Part shown: one piece after another, positions 24,557 through 33,487 of the stretch
Numbering within the stretch: position 1 is the first letter of the stretch
Layout: every line of letters begins with the position of its first letter
NCBI RefSeq assembly: GCF_027912495.1
Contig: NZ_CP115463.1
Location: 496,001-560,000, forward strand
DNA: 64,000 bases
Source of the DNA: Caulobacter sp. NIBR1757
GTDB lineage: Bacteria > Pseudomonadota > Alphaproteobacteria > Caulobacterales > Caulobacteraceae
Reading direction: 5' to 3'
Translations under genes and position numbers: made by a program
Notes under the pieces: model-generated
What the model saw: the letters and a program-made list of their open reading frames with translations, nothing else
What the model was told of the DNA's origin: nothing
The model's database searches: none

Positions 24557-25927
24557 CTAGTGCTCCCGGCCGGTCTTCCAGAAGGTCTGGAACAGCGGCT
24601 CGGTCAGGTACTGCAGGGCGTTACGCTTGCGCAGCGGCACGACCACCTCGACCGGCAGGCCGGGGCCGATGCCGGTGCGCGAGCCGCGCACCTTGCGAAT
24701 CTTGGTCATCTCGTCTTCCGGCACCGAGATTTCGGCGCGGAAGTACTGCTGGCCCGACTTCTCGTCGGTGAAGCTGTCGGCCGAAATCTTGGTCAGCACG
24801 CCATGCAGGATAGGCAGGCTGCGGTCGTGCAGGGCGGTGAAGCGGATCTGGGTGGTCTGGCCGATCTTCAGGTCGTCGGCGTCGTTGGGATTGACCATGG
24901 CCTGGATGACCAGGGCCTTGTCGCCGGGAACCACTTCCATCAGCACCTGGCCGGGCGAGACGACGCCGCCGACCGTGAAGGTGGTCAGGCCGACCACCTT
25001 GCCGCTGGCCGGAGCGCGGACGATGGCGCGGGCCAGCTGATCACGGGTGGCCTGCAGCTTGGGTTGCAGCTCGTCGAGCTGGACCTGCACATCGCGCAGC
25101 TGGCCGGAGACCTCCTCGACCACCTGGCGGTCGAGCGAGATCGACTGCAGCCGGGCCTCGCCGATGGCCTCGCGCGAGCGGGCGATCTGGGAAACCAGGG
25201 AGCCTTCTTCGCCGACCAGCTGGGCCTGGTTGCGTTCCAGGGCGCGGACGCGGTTGACGGGGGCGTAGCCCTGGTCAGCCAGCGACTTCATGCCGGTGGT
25301 TTCCTCGCCGATCAGCCGCTGCTGCTCGCGGTTCGCGACCAGCTGACGCTCGGACCCGGTAATCTGCTCATTGAGCTGCAGGATGCGCTGCTCGAGCACG
25401 CCCTTCTGGGTCTGGATGGAGTCGCGGCGGGCCTGGAACTGCAGCTGCTGCAGGTTCATCACGTCGAGCGCGATGATCCGGTCCTCAGGCGAGAGGTTCA
25501 CGAACTCGGGCGGGTAGACGATCGACGTCTTGCCGTCGCGCTCGGCCACCAGCCGGGCGCGCTGGGCCAGCAGGGTCAGCACCTGACCGGCCAGGCCACG
25601 CTCGTTGGCGCGGATCTCGCCGGCCCCGATCTCGACCAGCACCTGGCCCTTGGTCACGGTCGCGCCCTCGACCACATGCACGGCGGTGACGGTGCCGCCG
25701 TCGCGGTGCTGCACCGCCTGGCGGTTGCCCGAGACGGCGACCACGCCGTGCGCATAGGCCCCGGCGTCAAGCGGCGTCAGGGCGGCCCAGCCGAGGAAGC
25801 CGATGAAGAAGGCGGCGGCGATGCCGGCCCCGATCATGATCTCGCGACGGGGGTTGTCGTTGACCTTCACGGCCGCGACGGTTTCGGTCTGGGGGGCGCT
25901 CTGCCCGGGGGCGACGTCGAGGGGCAT
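24557..25927 (-). CDS. Type I secretion membrane fusion protein, HlyD/PrtE family
   Basis: The 456-residue protein is the periplasmic adaptor linking the ABC exporter to an outer-membrane TolC-type channel. It has a short cytoplasmic N-terminus, one membrane helix (residues about 34-54, AGIAAAFFIGFLGWAALTPL) and a lipoyl/biotinyl-like half (GTVTAVHVVEGATVTKGQVL). A long coiled-coil hairpin spans about 130-290 and a beta-barrel with VRAPASGKVVGL follows. Its start lies 3 bases after the ABC-transporter stop, so the two are one operon. The TolC-like outer-membrane component is not in the window. Confidence 0.95.
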   Translation of the reverse strand: MPLDVAPGQSAPQTETVAAVKVNDNPRREIMIGAGIAAAFFIGFLGWAALTPLDAGAYAHGVVAVSGNRQAVQHRDGGTVTAVHVVEGATVTKGQVLVEIGAGEIRANERGLAGQVLTLLAQRARLVAERDGKTSIVYPPEFVNLSPEDRIIALDVMNLQQLQFQARRDSIQTQKGVLEQRILQLNEQITGSERQLVANREQQRLIGEETTGMKSLADQGYAPVNRVRALERNQAQLVGEEGSLVSQIARSREAIGEARLQSISLDRQVVEEVSGQLRDVQVQLDELQPKLQATRDQLARAIVRAPASGKVVGLTTFTVGGVVSPGQVLMEVVPGDKALVIQAMVNPNDADDLKIGQTTQIRFTALHDRSLPILHGVLTKISADSFTDEKSGQQYFRAEISVPEDEMTKIRKVRGSRTGIGPGLPVEVVVPLRKRNALQYLTEPLFQTFWKTGREH

Positions 25928-25930
25928 GAC

Positions 25931-27679
25931 CTAGGCTTGGCCCTTCATATCGATGACATTGGGCTGCGGCTTCGGCGCGGGCTTTCCGGCCAGCTTGGCG
26001 AGCACTTCCTCGCGCGGACCGAGCCGTTCGATCGCCCCGTCGCGCATGACCAGCAGGCGATCGACGCCGGCCAGGATACCTGTGCGGTGGGCGACGATCA
26101 GCACCGTCGCGCCGCGCGCCTTCGCTCCCTGGATGGAGCGTAACAGGCTGGCTTCACCCTCGGCGTCGAGCGCGGAGTTGGGCTCGTCGAGGATCAGCAG
26201 GGTGGGGTTGCCGAACAGGGCCCGGGCCAGCGCGACCCGCTGGGCCTGACCGGCCGACAGCCCTCGGCCGCCGGGGGCCAAGGGGGTGTCATAGCCCTTG
26301 GGCAGTTTGAGGATCAGGTCGTGGACGCCGGCCTTGGTCGCAGCCTCCACCGCCATCTGGTCGATCTTCTCGACCGGCATGCCGCGCCAGGCGGCGAAGC
26401 GGCTGATGTTGTCCTTGACCGTGCCGCTCATCAGCGACGGATCCTGCGGCAGGTAGCCGATGTGCTCGGCCAGGGCGTCGGCGTCCCAGTCGGTGTAGTT
26501 GGCGCCGTCCATGCGGACGATGCCCTGGTCGGGGGAAAGGGCCCCGGCGATCACCCGGGCCAGGGTCGTCTTGCCGGCCCCGCTGGAGCCGACGATGCCC
26601 AGGCTCTCGCCGGGCGAAATCTTCAAGGACACCGCCTTGAGCACCAGTTCCTCGCGGCCGGGCGCGCGGACCACGACGCGGTCCAGTTCCACCGCGCCCA
26701 TCGGGGTCGGCAGCTGGGTGCGGTCGATGTCGAGGGGCTTGGTCTTGTCGAACAGCTCCGACAGGGTGTTGAGGGCGCCGCGCGCCTGGATGACCTGGGT
26801 CCAGCCGCCGACCAGCTGTTCCACCGGCTGCAGGGCGCGGGAGAGCAGGATCGAGGCGGCGATGATCGAGCCGGACGAGATCTCGCCCTTGATGGCCAGA
26901 TAGGCGCCCAGGCCCAGAGCCGCTGATTGCAGGAACAGGCGGAAGAACTTGGTGAAGGCGCCGAACTGGCCGCCCTTGAACTGGGCCTCGGCCTGCAGGC
27001 TCTGACCGATGCCGCGTTCCTCGAGATGGCGGGCGATGATCGAGCGGCGCATGCCGAGCGAGCGGACGACCTCGCCGTTCTGGGCGGCGCCTTCCTGGCT
27101 GGCATAGGCGGCGGCGTTGGCCTGTTGCGCCTTCATCAGGGCCGGCTTTGTGGCCCGCTCGTTGAGCAGCGCCAGGCCGAACAGCAGGATGCCGGCGATG
27201 ACGGTCATGGTTCCCAGGGCCGGGTGGATCATGAAGGCGACGATGACGTAGATCGGCGTCCAGGGGGCGTCCATGAAGGCCAGGGCCGCCGGTCCGGCCA
27301 GCGCCGCGCGCAGGCTGTCGAACTCGCGCATCGCCTGGGCGGTGTTCATCGGCCGCGACTGGGCCATCAGCCGGCCGAGGATGTCGCCGGACAGCAGGCG
27401 GTCCAGCCTCATGCCGGCCAGCACCAGCAGGCGCGAGCGCACCGTCTCCAGCGCCGCCAGGACAGCCAGGGCGAAGGCGATGATGAAGGTCAGGTAGACC
27501 AGGGTCAGCACGCCCTGAGTCGGCACCACCCGGTCGTAGACCTGCAGCATGTACAGCGACGGCGCCAGGTAGAGGAGGTTGACGAGCGCACTGAAGAAGG
27601 CGGCCGACATGATATGCCGCCGACACTCCTTGAACGCCGCTTCCATGGGAGCGGCGACATTCGATCCGAAAAACTTCAC
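25931..27679 (-). CDS. Type I secretion ABC transporter, PrtD family
   Basis: The 582-residue exporter has an N-terminal membrane domain of about six helices and a C-terminal nucleotide-binding domain. The latter has Walker A GIVGSSGAGKTTLARVIAG, a Q-loop near YLPQDPSLMSGTV, signature LSAGQAQRVALARAL and Walker B LLILDEPNSALD. It lacks the N-terminal C39-like domain of hemolysin exporters, which fits the PrtD/AprD subgroup that exports RTX proteases and related proteins with C-terminal signals. It is followed immediately by the HlyD-type gene. The neighbouring RTX proteins are its natural substrates. Confidence 0.95.
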   Translation of the reverse strand: MKFFGSNVAAPMEAAFKECRRHIMSAAFFSALVNLLYLAPSLYMLQVYDRVVPTQGVLTLVYLTFIIAFALAVLAALETVRSRLLVLAGMRLDRLLSGDILGRLMAQSRPMNTAQAMREFDSLRAALAGPAALAFMDAPWTPIYVIVAFMIHPALGTMTVIAGILLFGLALLNERATKPALMKAQQANAAAYASQEGAAQNGEVVRSLGMRRSIIARHLEERGIGQSLQAEAQFKGGQFGAFTKFFRLFLQSAALGLGAYLAIKGEISSGSIIAASILLSRALQPVEQLVGGWTQVIQARGALNTLSELFDKTKPLDIDRTQLPTPMGAVELDRVVVRAPGREELVLKAVSLKISPGESLGIVGSSGAGKTTLARVIAGALSPDQGIVRMDGANYTDWDADALAEHIGYLPQDPSLMSGTVKDNISRFAAWRGMPVEKIDQMAVEAATKAGVHDLILKLPKGYDTPLAPGGRGLSAGQAQRVALARALFGNPTLLILDEPNSALDAEGEASLLRSIQGAKARGATVLIVAHRTGILAGVDRLLVMRDGAIERLGPREEVLAKLAGKPAPKPQPNVIDMKGQA

Positions 27680-27791
27680 GCGTATCTCAATCCGGCCGGG
27701 AGCCCCGGAGACCGCTTAGCCCCCGGTCCCCATTTAGAGGTCTTTTACGCTAAAGCGATGTTGCCGTCGCGCGTCATATTGACGGCCAGCC

Positions 27792-27815
27792 TAACCGGTT
27801 CGGGTTGACCGGTTA
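27792..27815. terminator. Weak hairpin between the ABC exporter and the dioxygenase genes
   Basis: A perfect 8-bp stem (TAACCGGT / ACCGGTTA) encloses an 8-nt loop and is followed by TTTCA on the plus strand. It lies 30 bases beyond the stop of the minus-strand dioxygenase. The U tract is short, so termination is possible but not strong. Confidence 0.45.
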
Positions 27816-27844
27816 TTTCAGCCTGAAACTTTGGCCGGCAGCCG

Positions 27845-28675
27845 TCAGGCCGGATCGACCGTCACCCGCCGCATGTGCCGTCGCTGGCCCGGATAGTCGT
27901 TCAGGGCATAGTGCCAGACCTGGCGATTGTCCCAGAAGGCCACCGAGCCATCCCGCCAGGCGAACCGGCAGGTGAAGGCCTCCTGGCGGCTGTGCTCGAA
28001 CAGATAGTCGAGCAGGGGCCTGGATTCCCGGCGCGTCCAGCCGTCGATGCGCATCGTGAAGGCCGGATTGACGTACAGCGCCTTGCGGCCGGTCTCCGGG
28101 TGGACCTTGACCACCGGATGGATGAACTCGCCGACCAGCCCTTCGGCCTCGGCCACCTGCATGGAGGCGCGCTTCTGGGCCGAGGCGCCCTTGGCTGAAT
28201 ATTCCTTGCCGGCCGAATGCACCGCCCGCAGGCCTTCCAGCGTGGCCTTCAGGCCTTCGGAGAGGGCGTCGTAAGCGGCGGCCTGGCTGGCGAACAGGGT
28301 GTCGCCGCCGAACTGCGGCGTCTCGACGGCATAGAGGATGGAGCCGATGGAGGGGGTCTCCAGGAAGCTCATGTCGCTGTGCCAGCCGCCGCCGAAGTTC
28401 AGCTTGTCGGTCGGCTCCTTGATGATTTCCATCACCTCCGGATGGGTGGTCATGCCGGTGACGTATGGGTGAATGTTCAGGGGACCGAACCGCTTTCCGA
28501 AGGTGATCTGCTGGTCGGGGGTCAGGGTCTGGTCGCGGAAGAAGATGACCTGGTGTTCGTTCAGCGCCGCGCGGATGGCGGCGATGGTTTCGGCGTCCAG
28601 CGGGGCCGACAGGTCGACGCCCCCCAGTTCGGCGCCCAGGGCGCCGGCCACCTTGCGGATGGTCAGACCGGTCAT
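27845..28675 (-). CDS. TauD/TfdA-family 2-oxoglutarate Fe(II) dioxygenase
   Basis: The 276-residue protein has the TauD fold: GVDLSAPLD near the N-terminus, FRDQTLTPDQQ, and GGWHSDMSF giving the first iron ligands H and D. The distal histidine and 2-oxoglutarate-binding arginine lie in VWHYALNDYPGQRRHMRRVTV. It would hydroxylate an organic substrate with decarboxylation of 2-oxoglutarate. Because many members are not true taurine dioxygenases, no symbol is given. It follows the second oxygenase gene on the same strand with a 2-nt gap, suggesting a coupled operon. Confidence 0.9.
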   Translation of the reverse strand: MTGLTIRKVAGALGAELGGVDLSAPLDAETIAAIRAALNEHQVIFFRDQTLTPDQQITFGKRFGPLNIHPYVTGMTTHPEVMEIIKEPTDKLNFGGGWHSDMSFLETPSIGSILYAVETPQFGGDTLFASQAAAYDALSEGLKATLEGLRAVHSAGKEYSAKGASAQKRASMQVAEAEGLVGEFIHPVVKVHPETGRKALYVNPAFTMRIDGWTRRESRPLLDYLFEHSRQEAFTCRFAWRDGSVAFWDNRQVWHYALNDYPGQRRHMRRVTVDPA

Positions 28676-28677
28676 GG

Positions 28678-29718
28678 CTATTCCGCCTTTTCCTCGACTT
28701 TGGGGCTGTCGGGCAGGTCGACGTACTTGAGGTTCTGCTCGCGCAGCTTGGCCCCGGCCTCGTCATAGAGGAAGGGCAGGAAGGCGAACCGCTCGCCCCG
28801 GGTCACCGGCCGCGCCTCGTGCATCAGCGAGCAGGAGAAGACCACCGCCCCGCCGGTCGGCGGCTTGTAGAGCCGGTTGCCGAACTCGGGGAAGCGCAGC
28901 TCGCCGCCCTCGTACTCCTCGGCGTTGAGATTGATGCTCACCGCGAACTTGCGGTGGGCCGTGCCCTTGGTGGTGTTGTCGCGGTGCGGCCGGAACCAGC
29001 CGGCGCCCGCAACGTAAGACGCGACCAGATAGCGTTCGATGCGGGTGGCCTGGAACTGAAAGGCCTTTCGAATCTCGGGTATGAGGCGGCGGTTGATCTT
29101 CTCGCGGACGATGGCCTGCATCCCCTCGTCCTCCAGCAGCACGTCCTTGCGCTGCTTGTGGCGCGGGTCGGTCAGCAGTCTGGTCTTGCCGTCGACCTCG
29201 CGCATGAAGCCCGACTCCGTGCCGCCGACGTGGCGGTAGAAGGCGATCAGCTCCTTGCAGTATTCGGGCTCGAAGATGCGCGGCAGGATCAGCACCGGGG
29301 CGGTGACCTCGACCTGGGCGTGGGTGGTCGGATGCGGCATGTCGGCCAGCCGCCGCACCACCGCCCCGACATCCTCGATCTGGCCCCGGTCGAACACCCG
29401 CAGCTGCGGATCGAGGATCAGCCAGCCCGAGCCCTGCACCCCGTAGATCCTGGCCAGGCCGCCGGAGGCGTCGAAGAACCAGCGCGGGCCGAGCTTGGCG
29501 TGGCCCAGGTGGGTATTGGCCACCCCGAAGATGCAGGCCTGGCTCTCGTCGAGGTCCTTCTGCAGGTTGATGACCCGCGCCAGCCCCTCGGCCGTCGGCC
29601 CGTCGGGCGCGAACACCAGCCCGACCCAGCGTCCCGCCAGGGTGGCGAAGTTGAACTGCGGGTTCTCCTCGGTCGGCGCCATGAACCAGGGCGCGGGATC
29701 ACCGATGGTGAGGGACAT
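28678..29718 (-). CDS. Fusion of a thioredoxin-like domain with a 2-oxoglutarate Fe(II) oxygenase
   Basis: A 346-residue two-domain protein. Residues 1-120 look like a peroxiredoxin/AhpC-type thioredoxin fold (LTIGDPAPWFMAPTEENPQF; GRWVGLVFAP) but without the usual peroxidatic cysteine. Residues about 130-330 form a prolyl-4-hydroxylase-type double-stranded beta-helix. The metal triad is within FRPHRDNT and the SLMHEARPV region, with a following R near GERFAFLPF for 2-oxoglutarate. The first domain may have a scaffolding role. The gene precedes the TauD-family gene by 2 nt. The substrate is unknown. Confidence 0.85.
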   Translation of the reverse strand: MSLTIGDPAPWFMAPTEENPQFNFATLAGRWVGLVFAPDGPTAEGLARVINLQKDLDESQACIFGVANTHLGHAKLGPRWFFDASGGLARIYGVQGSGWLILDPQLRVFDRGQIEDVGAVVRRLADMPHPTTHAQVEVTAPVLILPRIFEPEYCKELIAFYRHVGGTESGFMREVDGKTRLLTDPRHKQRKDVLLEDEGMQAIVREKINRRLIPEIRKAFQFQATRIERYLVASYVAGAGWFRPHRDNTTKGTAHRKFAVSINLNAEEYEGGELRFPEFGNRLYKPPTGGAVVFSCSLMHEARPVTRGERFAFLPFLYDEAGAKLREQNLKYVDLPDSPKVEEKAE

Positions 29719-29754
29719 GGGAAACGGGCTCTCTCGAAACTTGAGGGGCCATTG

Positions 29755-30126
29755 TCACAAAGGGGCGGCGCGGGTGCAACGGGAGTCAGGGCCGCCTAAG
29801 GTCGGGAGACCGGTCAGAGGGCCGGGCGGCGTCGCGAAGAATTCCGGATAGAGGTCGAGCCAGAGGGGATTGGTCTGCTCGATCAGAGCGACCTTCCGGG
29901 CGCGAAGCCATTTCTTGAGGCGCTTTTCACGACGTATGGCGACCTCGATGTTCTCGTGGGGTTCGTACCACACCAGAAGATCGACGCCGTAGCGGCTGGT
30001 GAAGCCTTCCGTGAGCTTCTGTTTGTGCTGGCTGACACGCACGATGATCCGGCCTGTTACGCCGGTGTAGATCGTGCCGTTGCGTCGGCTGGCGAGCATG
30101 TAGACGTAATGCATGGACGGGAACAT
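29755..30126 (-). CDS. GIY-YIG domain protein
   Basis: The 123-residue protein carries a single GIY-YIG nuclease domain: MHYVYMLASRRNGTIYTGVTG, then the arginine-rich helix RREKRLKKWLRARKVALI and a conserved N-L-W-L-D-L-Y motif. This is the small, widespread UPF0213-like branch, whose nuclease activity is not established. The last 25 residues are low-complexity and run into the 3' edge. Either the ATG at 30126 or the one at 30114 could start it; the domain begins at the second. It is monocistronic and sits next to an inverted-repeat element. Confidence 0.85.
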   Translation of the reverse strand: MFPSMHYVYMLASRRNGTIYTGVTGRIIVRVSQHKQKLTEGFTSRYGVDLLVWYEPHENIEVAIRREKRLKKWLRARKVALIEQTNPLWLDLYPEFFATPPGPLTGLPTLGGPDSRCTRAAPL

Positions 30127-30160
30127 TTGCAGAACATTGTTCCGTTGTCCACACCCTTAC

Positions 30161-30284
30161 GCTGTCATCCTCCGACCACGCGTAGCGTGGATCGGGGGAC
30201 CCAACTGTCCGCGTGAAAACGGCCAGGAGTCTTTCCGGAGCCGGCTTGGGTCCCCCGGTCCGCTGCGCGGCCGGAGGATGACAG
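30161..30284. repeat. Dispersed inverted-repeat element, family B (copy 1)
   Basis: The left arm (30161-30203) starts GCTGTCATCCTCCG and ends GGGGGACCCA. The right arm (30247-30284) begins TGGGTCCCCC and ends GGAGGATGACAG. The centre is unrelated sequence. The same termini recur at 51.3 kb. It fills the spacer between the GIY-YIG and putA genes. Confidence 0.85.
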
Positions 30285-30295
30285 GAAATAGGGAA

Positions 30296-33200
30296 CTACA
30301 AATTCAACAGCGCCGGGTCCCCGCCCTGGGCCGTGATGTTGACCGACACCGCACGCTCCACGCCGTAGCGCGACAGCGCCTCCGGGCCCCCGGCCTTGGG
30401 ACCAGTCCCCGACAGCCCCTGGCCGCCGAACGGTTGCACCCCGACCACCGCCCCGATGATCGAGCGGTTGACGTAGACGTTGCCGGCCGGGACGCGGGCC
30501 TTGACCTCTTCGGCGAAGGCTTCGATGCGCGAGTGGACGCCGAGGGTCAGGCCATAGCCGCGGTCGGCGAGGCTGGCGGCGACGGCGGCCAGGTTTTCGG
30601 GGTCGTAGCGGACGATGTGCAGGACCGGGCCGAACACCTCGCGTTCGAGGAAGTCGGCCGAGGGGATTTCGGCCAGGACCGGGCCGAAGAAGGTGCCGCC
30701 CTCGGGTGCGTCCAGCACCTTCAGGACCCTGGCCTCGCGCTTGAGGCGTTCGAGGTGGTCGCTAAGCAGCTGTTTGGCGTCGGCGTCGATCACCGGGCCG
30801 ATGTCGGTCCTCGGGTCGGCCGGGTCGGCGACGACCAGGGCGTCCATGGCCCCGATCAGGCCTTCGATCAGATGGTCGGCGGTGTCCTTGGGCAGGAACA
30901 GCAGGCGCAGGGCCGAGCAGCGCTGGCCGGCGGAGCCGAAGGCCGAGAGGATGACGTCGTCGATGACCTGTTCGCGTTGCGCCGTCGTGTCGACGAACAT
31001 GCCGTTCAGGCCGCCGGTCTCGGCGATGAAGGGCACGATCGGCCCGCGACGGGCGGCCAGGGTCTGGTTGATCCGCCAGGCCGTTTCGGTGCCGCCGGTG
31101 AAGGCGACGCCGTCGCAGCCGGGATGGGCGACCAGGGCGGCGCCGACCGTCTCGCCCCGGCCGGGGGTCAGGGCCAGCAGGGCGGGGCTCAGGCCGGCGG
31201 CGTGATAGAGGCGCACGGCCTCGGCGGCGATCAGCGGCGTCTGCTCGGCCGGCTTGGCGACCACCGCGTTGCCGGCGGCCAGGGCGGCGGCGATCTGGCC
31301 GGTGAAGATGGCCAGGGGGAAGTTCCACGGGCTGATGCAGACGAAGACGCCGCGGCCGCGCAGTTCCAGGGTGTTGGTCTCGCCGACCGGGCCTTTCAGC
31401 ACCTCGGGCGCGCCGAACTTCGTCTCGGCCAGCCGGGCGTAGTAGCGGCAGAAGTCGGCGGCCTCGCGCACCTCGGCGATGCCGTCGTTCAGGGTTTTGC
31501 CGGCCTCGCGGGTGCAGATGGCGATCAGCCGGTCGCGGTTCTGCTCCAGGGCGTCGGCCATGGCCCGCAGGACCTTGGCGCGTTCGAGGCCGCCGGCCGC
31601 GTCCCAGCCGCGCTGGGCCGCTCGGGCGGCCGTGAAGGCGGCGTCGATCTGGGCGGTGGTGGCCTCGCCGGTCGTGCCGATCTGCTCGTGGGTGGCCGGG
31701 TTGCGCACCACCTCAAAGCCGCTGGCGCCTTCGGGGCCGGCATTGATGGGCGGCAGGGTCGCGATGGCCCTGACCACCCGGGCCCGTTCGCTGGTCACCG
31801 ACAGGTCGATGCCGGCCGAGTTCAGCCGGTCGCCATAGATCTGGGCCGGCAGCGGGATCTTGCGGTGCGGTCCCGGACCGACCGCCTCGACGTCGGCGAC
31901 GGGATCGACGACCACCGTCTCCGGCGGCACCCGCTCGTCGAGCAGGGCGTGGACGAAACTGGTGTTGGCGCCGTTTTCCAGCAGGCGGCGGACCAGGTAG
32001 GGCAGCAGGTCCTCATGGCCCCCGACCGGGGCATAGGCCCGCACCAGGATGCCGTCGTAGAGGTCGTCGGCGGCCTTGTAGAGGGCCTCGCCCATGCCGT
32101 GCAGGCGCTGGAACTCGATCTTCACCCCGGCCGCCTTGGCCATGCGGCGCACGGCGGCCAGGCTGTGGGCGTTGTGAGTGGCGAACTGGGCGTAGAGGTG
32201 CGGGGCCGCGTCGATCAGGGCCTTGGCGCAGACCAGGTAGGAGAGGTCGGTGGCGCTCTTGGTGGTGTAGACCGGATAGCCGGGGCGGCCGTTCACCTGA
32301 GCCCGCTTGATCTCGCTGTCCCAGTAGGCGCCCTTCACGAGGCGGACCATGAGCCGCCGGCCGGTCTTCTCGGCCAGCGTGGCGACCGACTTGATCACCT
32401 GCGGGCAGCGCTTCTGATAGGCCTGGACGGCGAGGCCGAGGCCCTTCCAGGCGCCCAGTTCCGGCTCGGCGGCGAGCCGTTCGAGCAGCTTCAGGGAAAT
32501 GACCAGGCGGTCGGCTTCCTCGGCGTCGAGGGTGAAGTTGAGGTCGTGTCTGGCGGCGATCAGGGCCAGGCGCTTCACCCGGGGATAAAGCTCGGACCAG
32601 ACGCGGTCTTCCTGGGTGGCCTCGTAGCGGGGCGACAGGGCCGACAGCTTGACCGAGATGCCGTGGCCGGCTTCCGGCCCCTGGCCGCCGGAAAGGCGTC
32701 CGACGGTGGCGATGGCGTCCGCATAGCTCTTCTCATAGCGCTCGGCGTCCGCGGCGGTGCGGGCGCCTTCGCCCAGCATGTCGAAGCTGCAGATGTCGCC
32801 GTCGCCCTTGGCGCGGGCGATGGCCGCCTCGATGGTGCGGCCGAGCACGAACTGCTCGCCCATGATGCGGATGGCCTGGCCGACGGCGGCGCGGATCACC
32901 GGCTCGCCGACGCGCCCGGCGACGCGCTTGATGAAGCCCGAGAGGTCGGTCTTCGCTTCCTCGTCCACATCGACCAGCTTGCCGGTCAGCATCAGGCCCC
33001 AGGTCGAGGCGTTGACGAACAGGCTGCCGGACTTGCCCAGGTGGCTCGCCCAGTCGGCGCTGCCGATCTTCTCGGCGATCAGCCGGTCCTTGGTCTCCTC
33101 GTCAGGTGTGCGCAGCAGCGCCTCGGCCAGGCACATCAGCGCCAGGCCCTCCTTCGTGGAGAGGGAGAACTCCTGCAGGAAGTTCTCGACCACTCCCTGG

Positions 33201-33409
33201 CGGCGCACCGAGCGGCGCGCGCCGCGCACCAAAGCCTCGGCCTCGGCCCGTACGGCGGCGCGGTCCTCGGGGTTCAGGGGGGCGGCGCTGAGCAGGTCGC
33301 GGACGGTGTCGGTCTCGTCGCGGTACTTGCCGGCGTCCAGGGCGTCCCAGTCCACCAGGGAAGGGGCGATCAGAGCTTGCGAGGCTTGGGGGGGCGTCAT
33401 GGCGGCCAT
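30296..33409 (-). CDS. putA: Bifunctional proline dehydrogenase/L-glutamate semialdehyde dehydrogenase
   Basis: PutA oxidises proline to glutamate: an FAD-dependent PRODH barrel, then an NAD-dependent aldehyde dehydrogenase. In the 1037 residues here the PRODH domain (about 50-470) shows ISVKLSALSPRYE and LMVRLVKGAYWDSEI. The ALDH half has SAGQRCSALR with the catalytic cysteine and IAETGGLNGM with the glutamate. The N-terminal ribbon-helix-helix DNA-binding domain of trifunctional PutA is absent, so this form is not its own repressor. There is no putP next to it. It runs divergently from the sulfotransferase-like gene. Confidence 0.97.
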   Translation of the reverse strand: MAAMTPPQASQALIAPSLVDWDALDAGKYRDETDTVRDLLSAAPLNPEDRAAVRAEAEALVRGARRSVRRQGVVENFLQEFSLSTKEGLALMCLAEALLRTPDEETKDRLIAEKIGSADWASHLGKSGSLFVNASTWGLMLTGKLVDVDEEAKTDLSGFIKRVAGRVGEPVIRAAVGQAIRIMGEQFVLGRTIEAAIARAKGDGDICSFDMLGEGARTAADAERYEKSYADAIATVGRLSGGQGPEAGHGISVKLSALSPRYEATQEDRVWSELYPRVKRLALIAARHDLNFTLDAEEADRLVISLKLLERLAAEPELGAWKGLGLAVQAYQKRCPQVIKSVATLAEKTGRRLMVRLVKGAYWDSEIKRAQVNGRPGYPVYTTKSATDLSYLVCAKALIDAAPHLYAQFATHNAHSLAAVRRMAKAAGVKIEFQRLHGMGEALYKAADDLYDGILVRAYAPVGGHEDLLPYLVRRLLENGANTSFVHALLDERVPPETVVVDPVADVEAVGPGPHRKIPLPAQIYGDRLNSAGIDLSVTSERARVVRAIATLPPINAGPEGASGFEVVRNPATHEQIGTTGEATTAQIDAAFTAARAAQRGWDAAGGLERAKVLRAMADALEQNRDRLIAICTREAGKTLNDGIAEVREAADFCRYYARLAETKFGAPEVLKGPVGETNTLELRGRGVFVCISPWNFPLAIFTGQIAAALAAGNAVVAKPAEQTPLIAAEAVRLYHAAGLSPALLALTPGRGETVGAALVAHPGCDGVAFTGGTETAWRINQTLAARRGPIVPFIAETGGLNGMFVDTTAQREQVIDDVILSAFGSAGQRCSALRLLFLPKDTADHLIEGLIGAMDALVVADPADPRTDIGPVIDADAKQLLSDHLERLKREARVLKVLDAPEGGTFFGPVLAEIPSADFLEREVFGPVLHIVRYDPENLAAVAASLADRGYGLTLGVHSRIEAFAEEVKARVPAGNVYVNRSIIGAVVGVQPFGGQGLSGTGPKAGGPEALSRYGVERAVSVNITAQGGDPALLNL

Positions 33410-33487
33410 CTAAGCCTTCACGCGACGCTAGGGAAGGGTTGCGAACCGGCCAATGGCGTTCGGAGCGGTTGGCGGTATGGTGCGCCG

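Noticed and set aside
30113..33487. Upstream extension of the sulfotransferase-like gene across the putA region
   Set aside because: The frame is open for more than 1000 codons, but this part is antisense to putA, which has strong domain motifs. The ATG at 33488 starts the recognisable Nif11-like segment.
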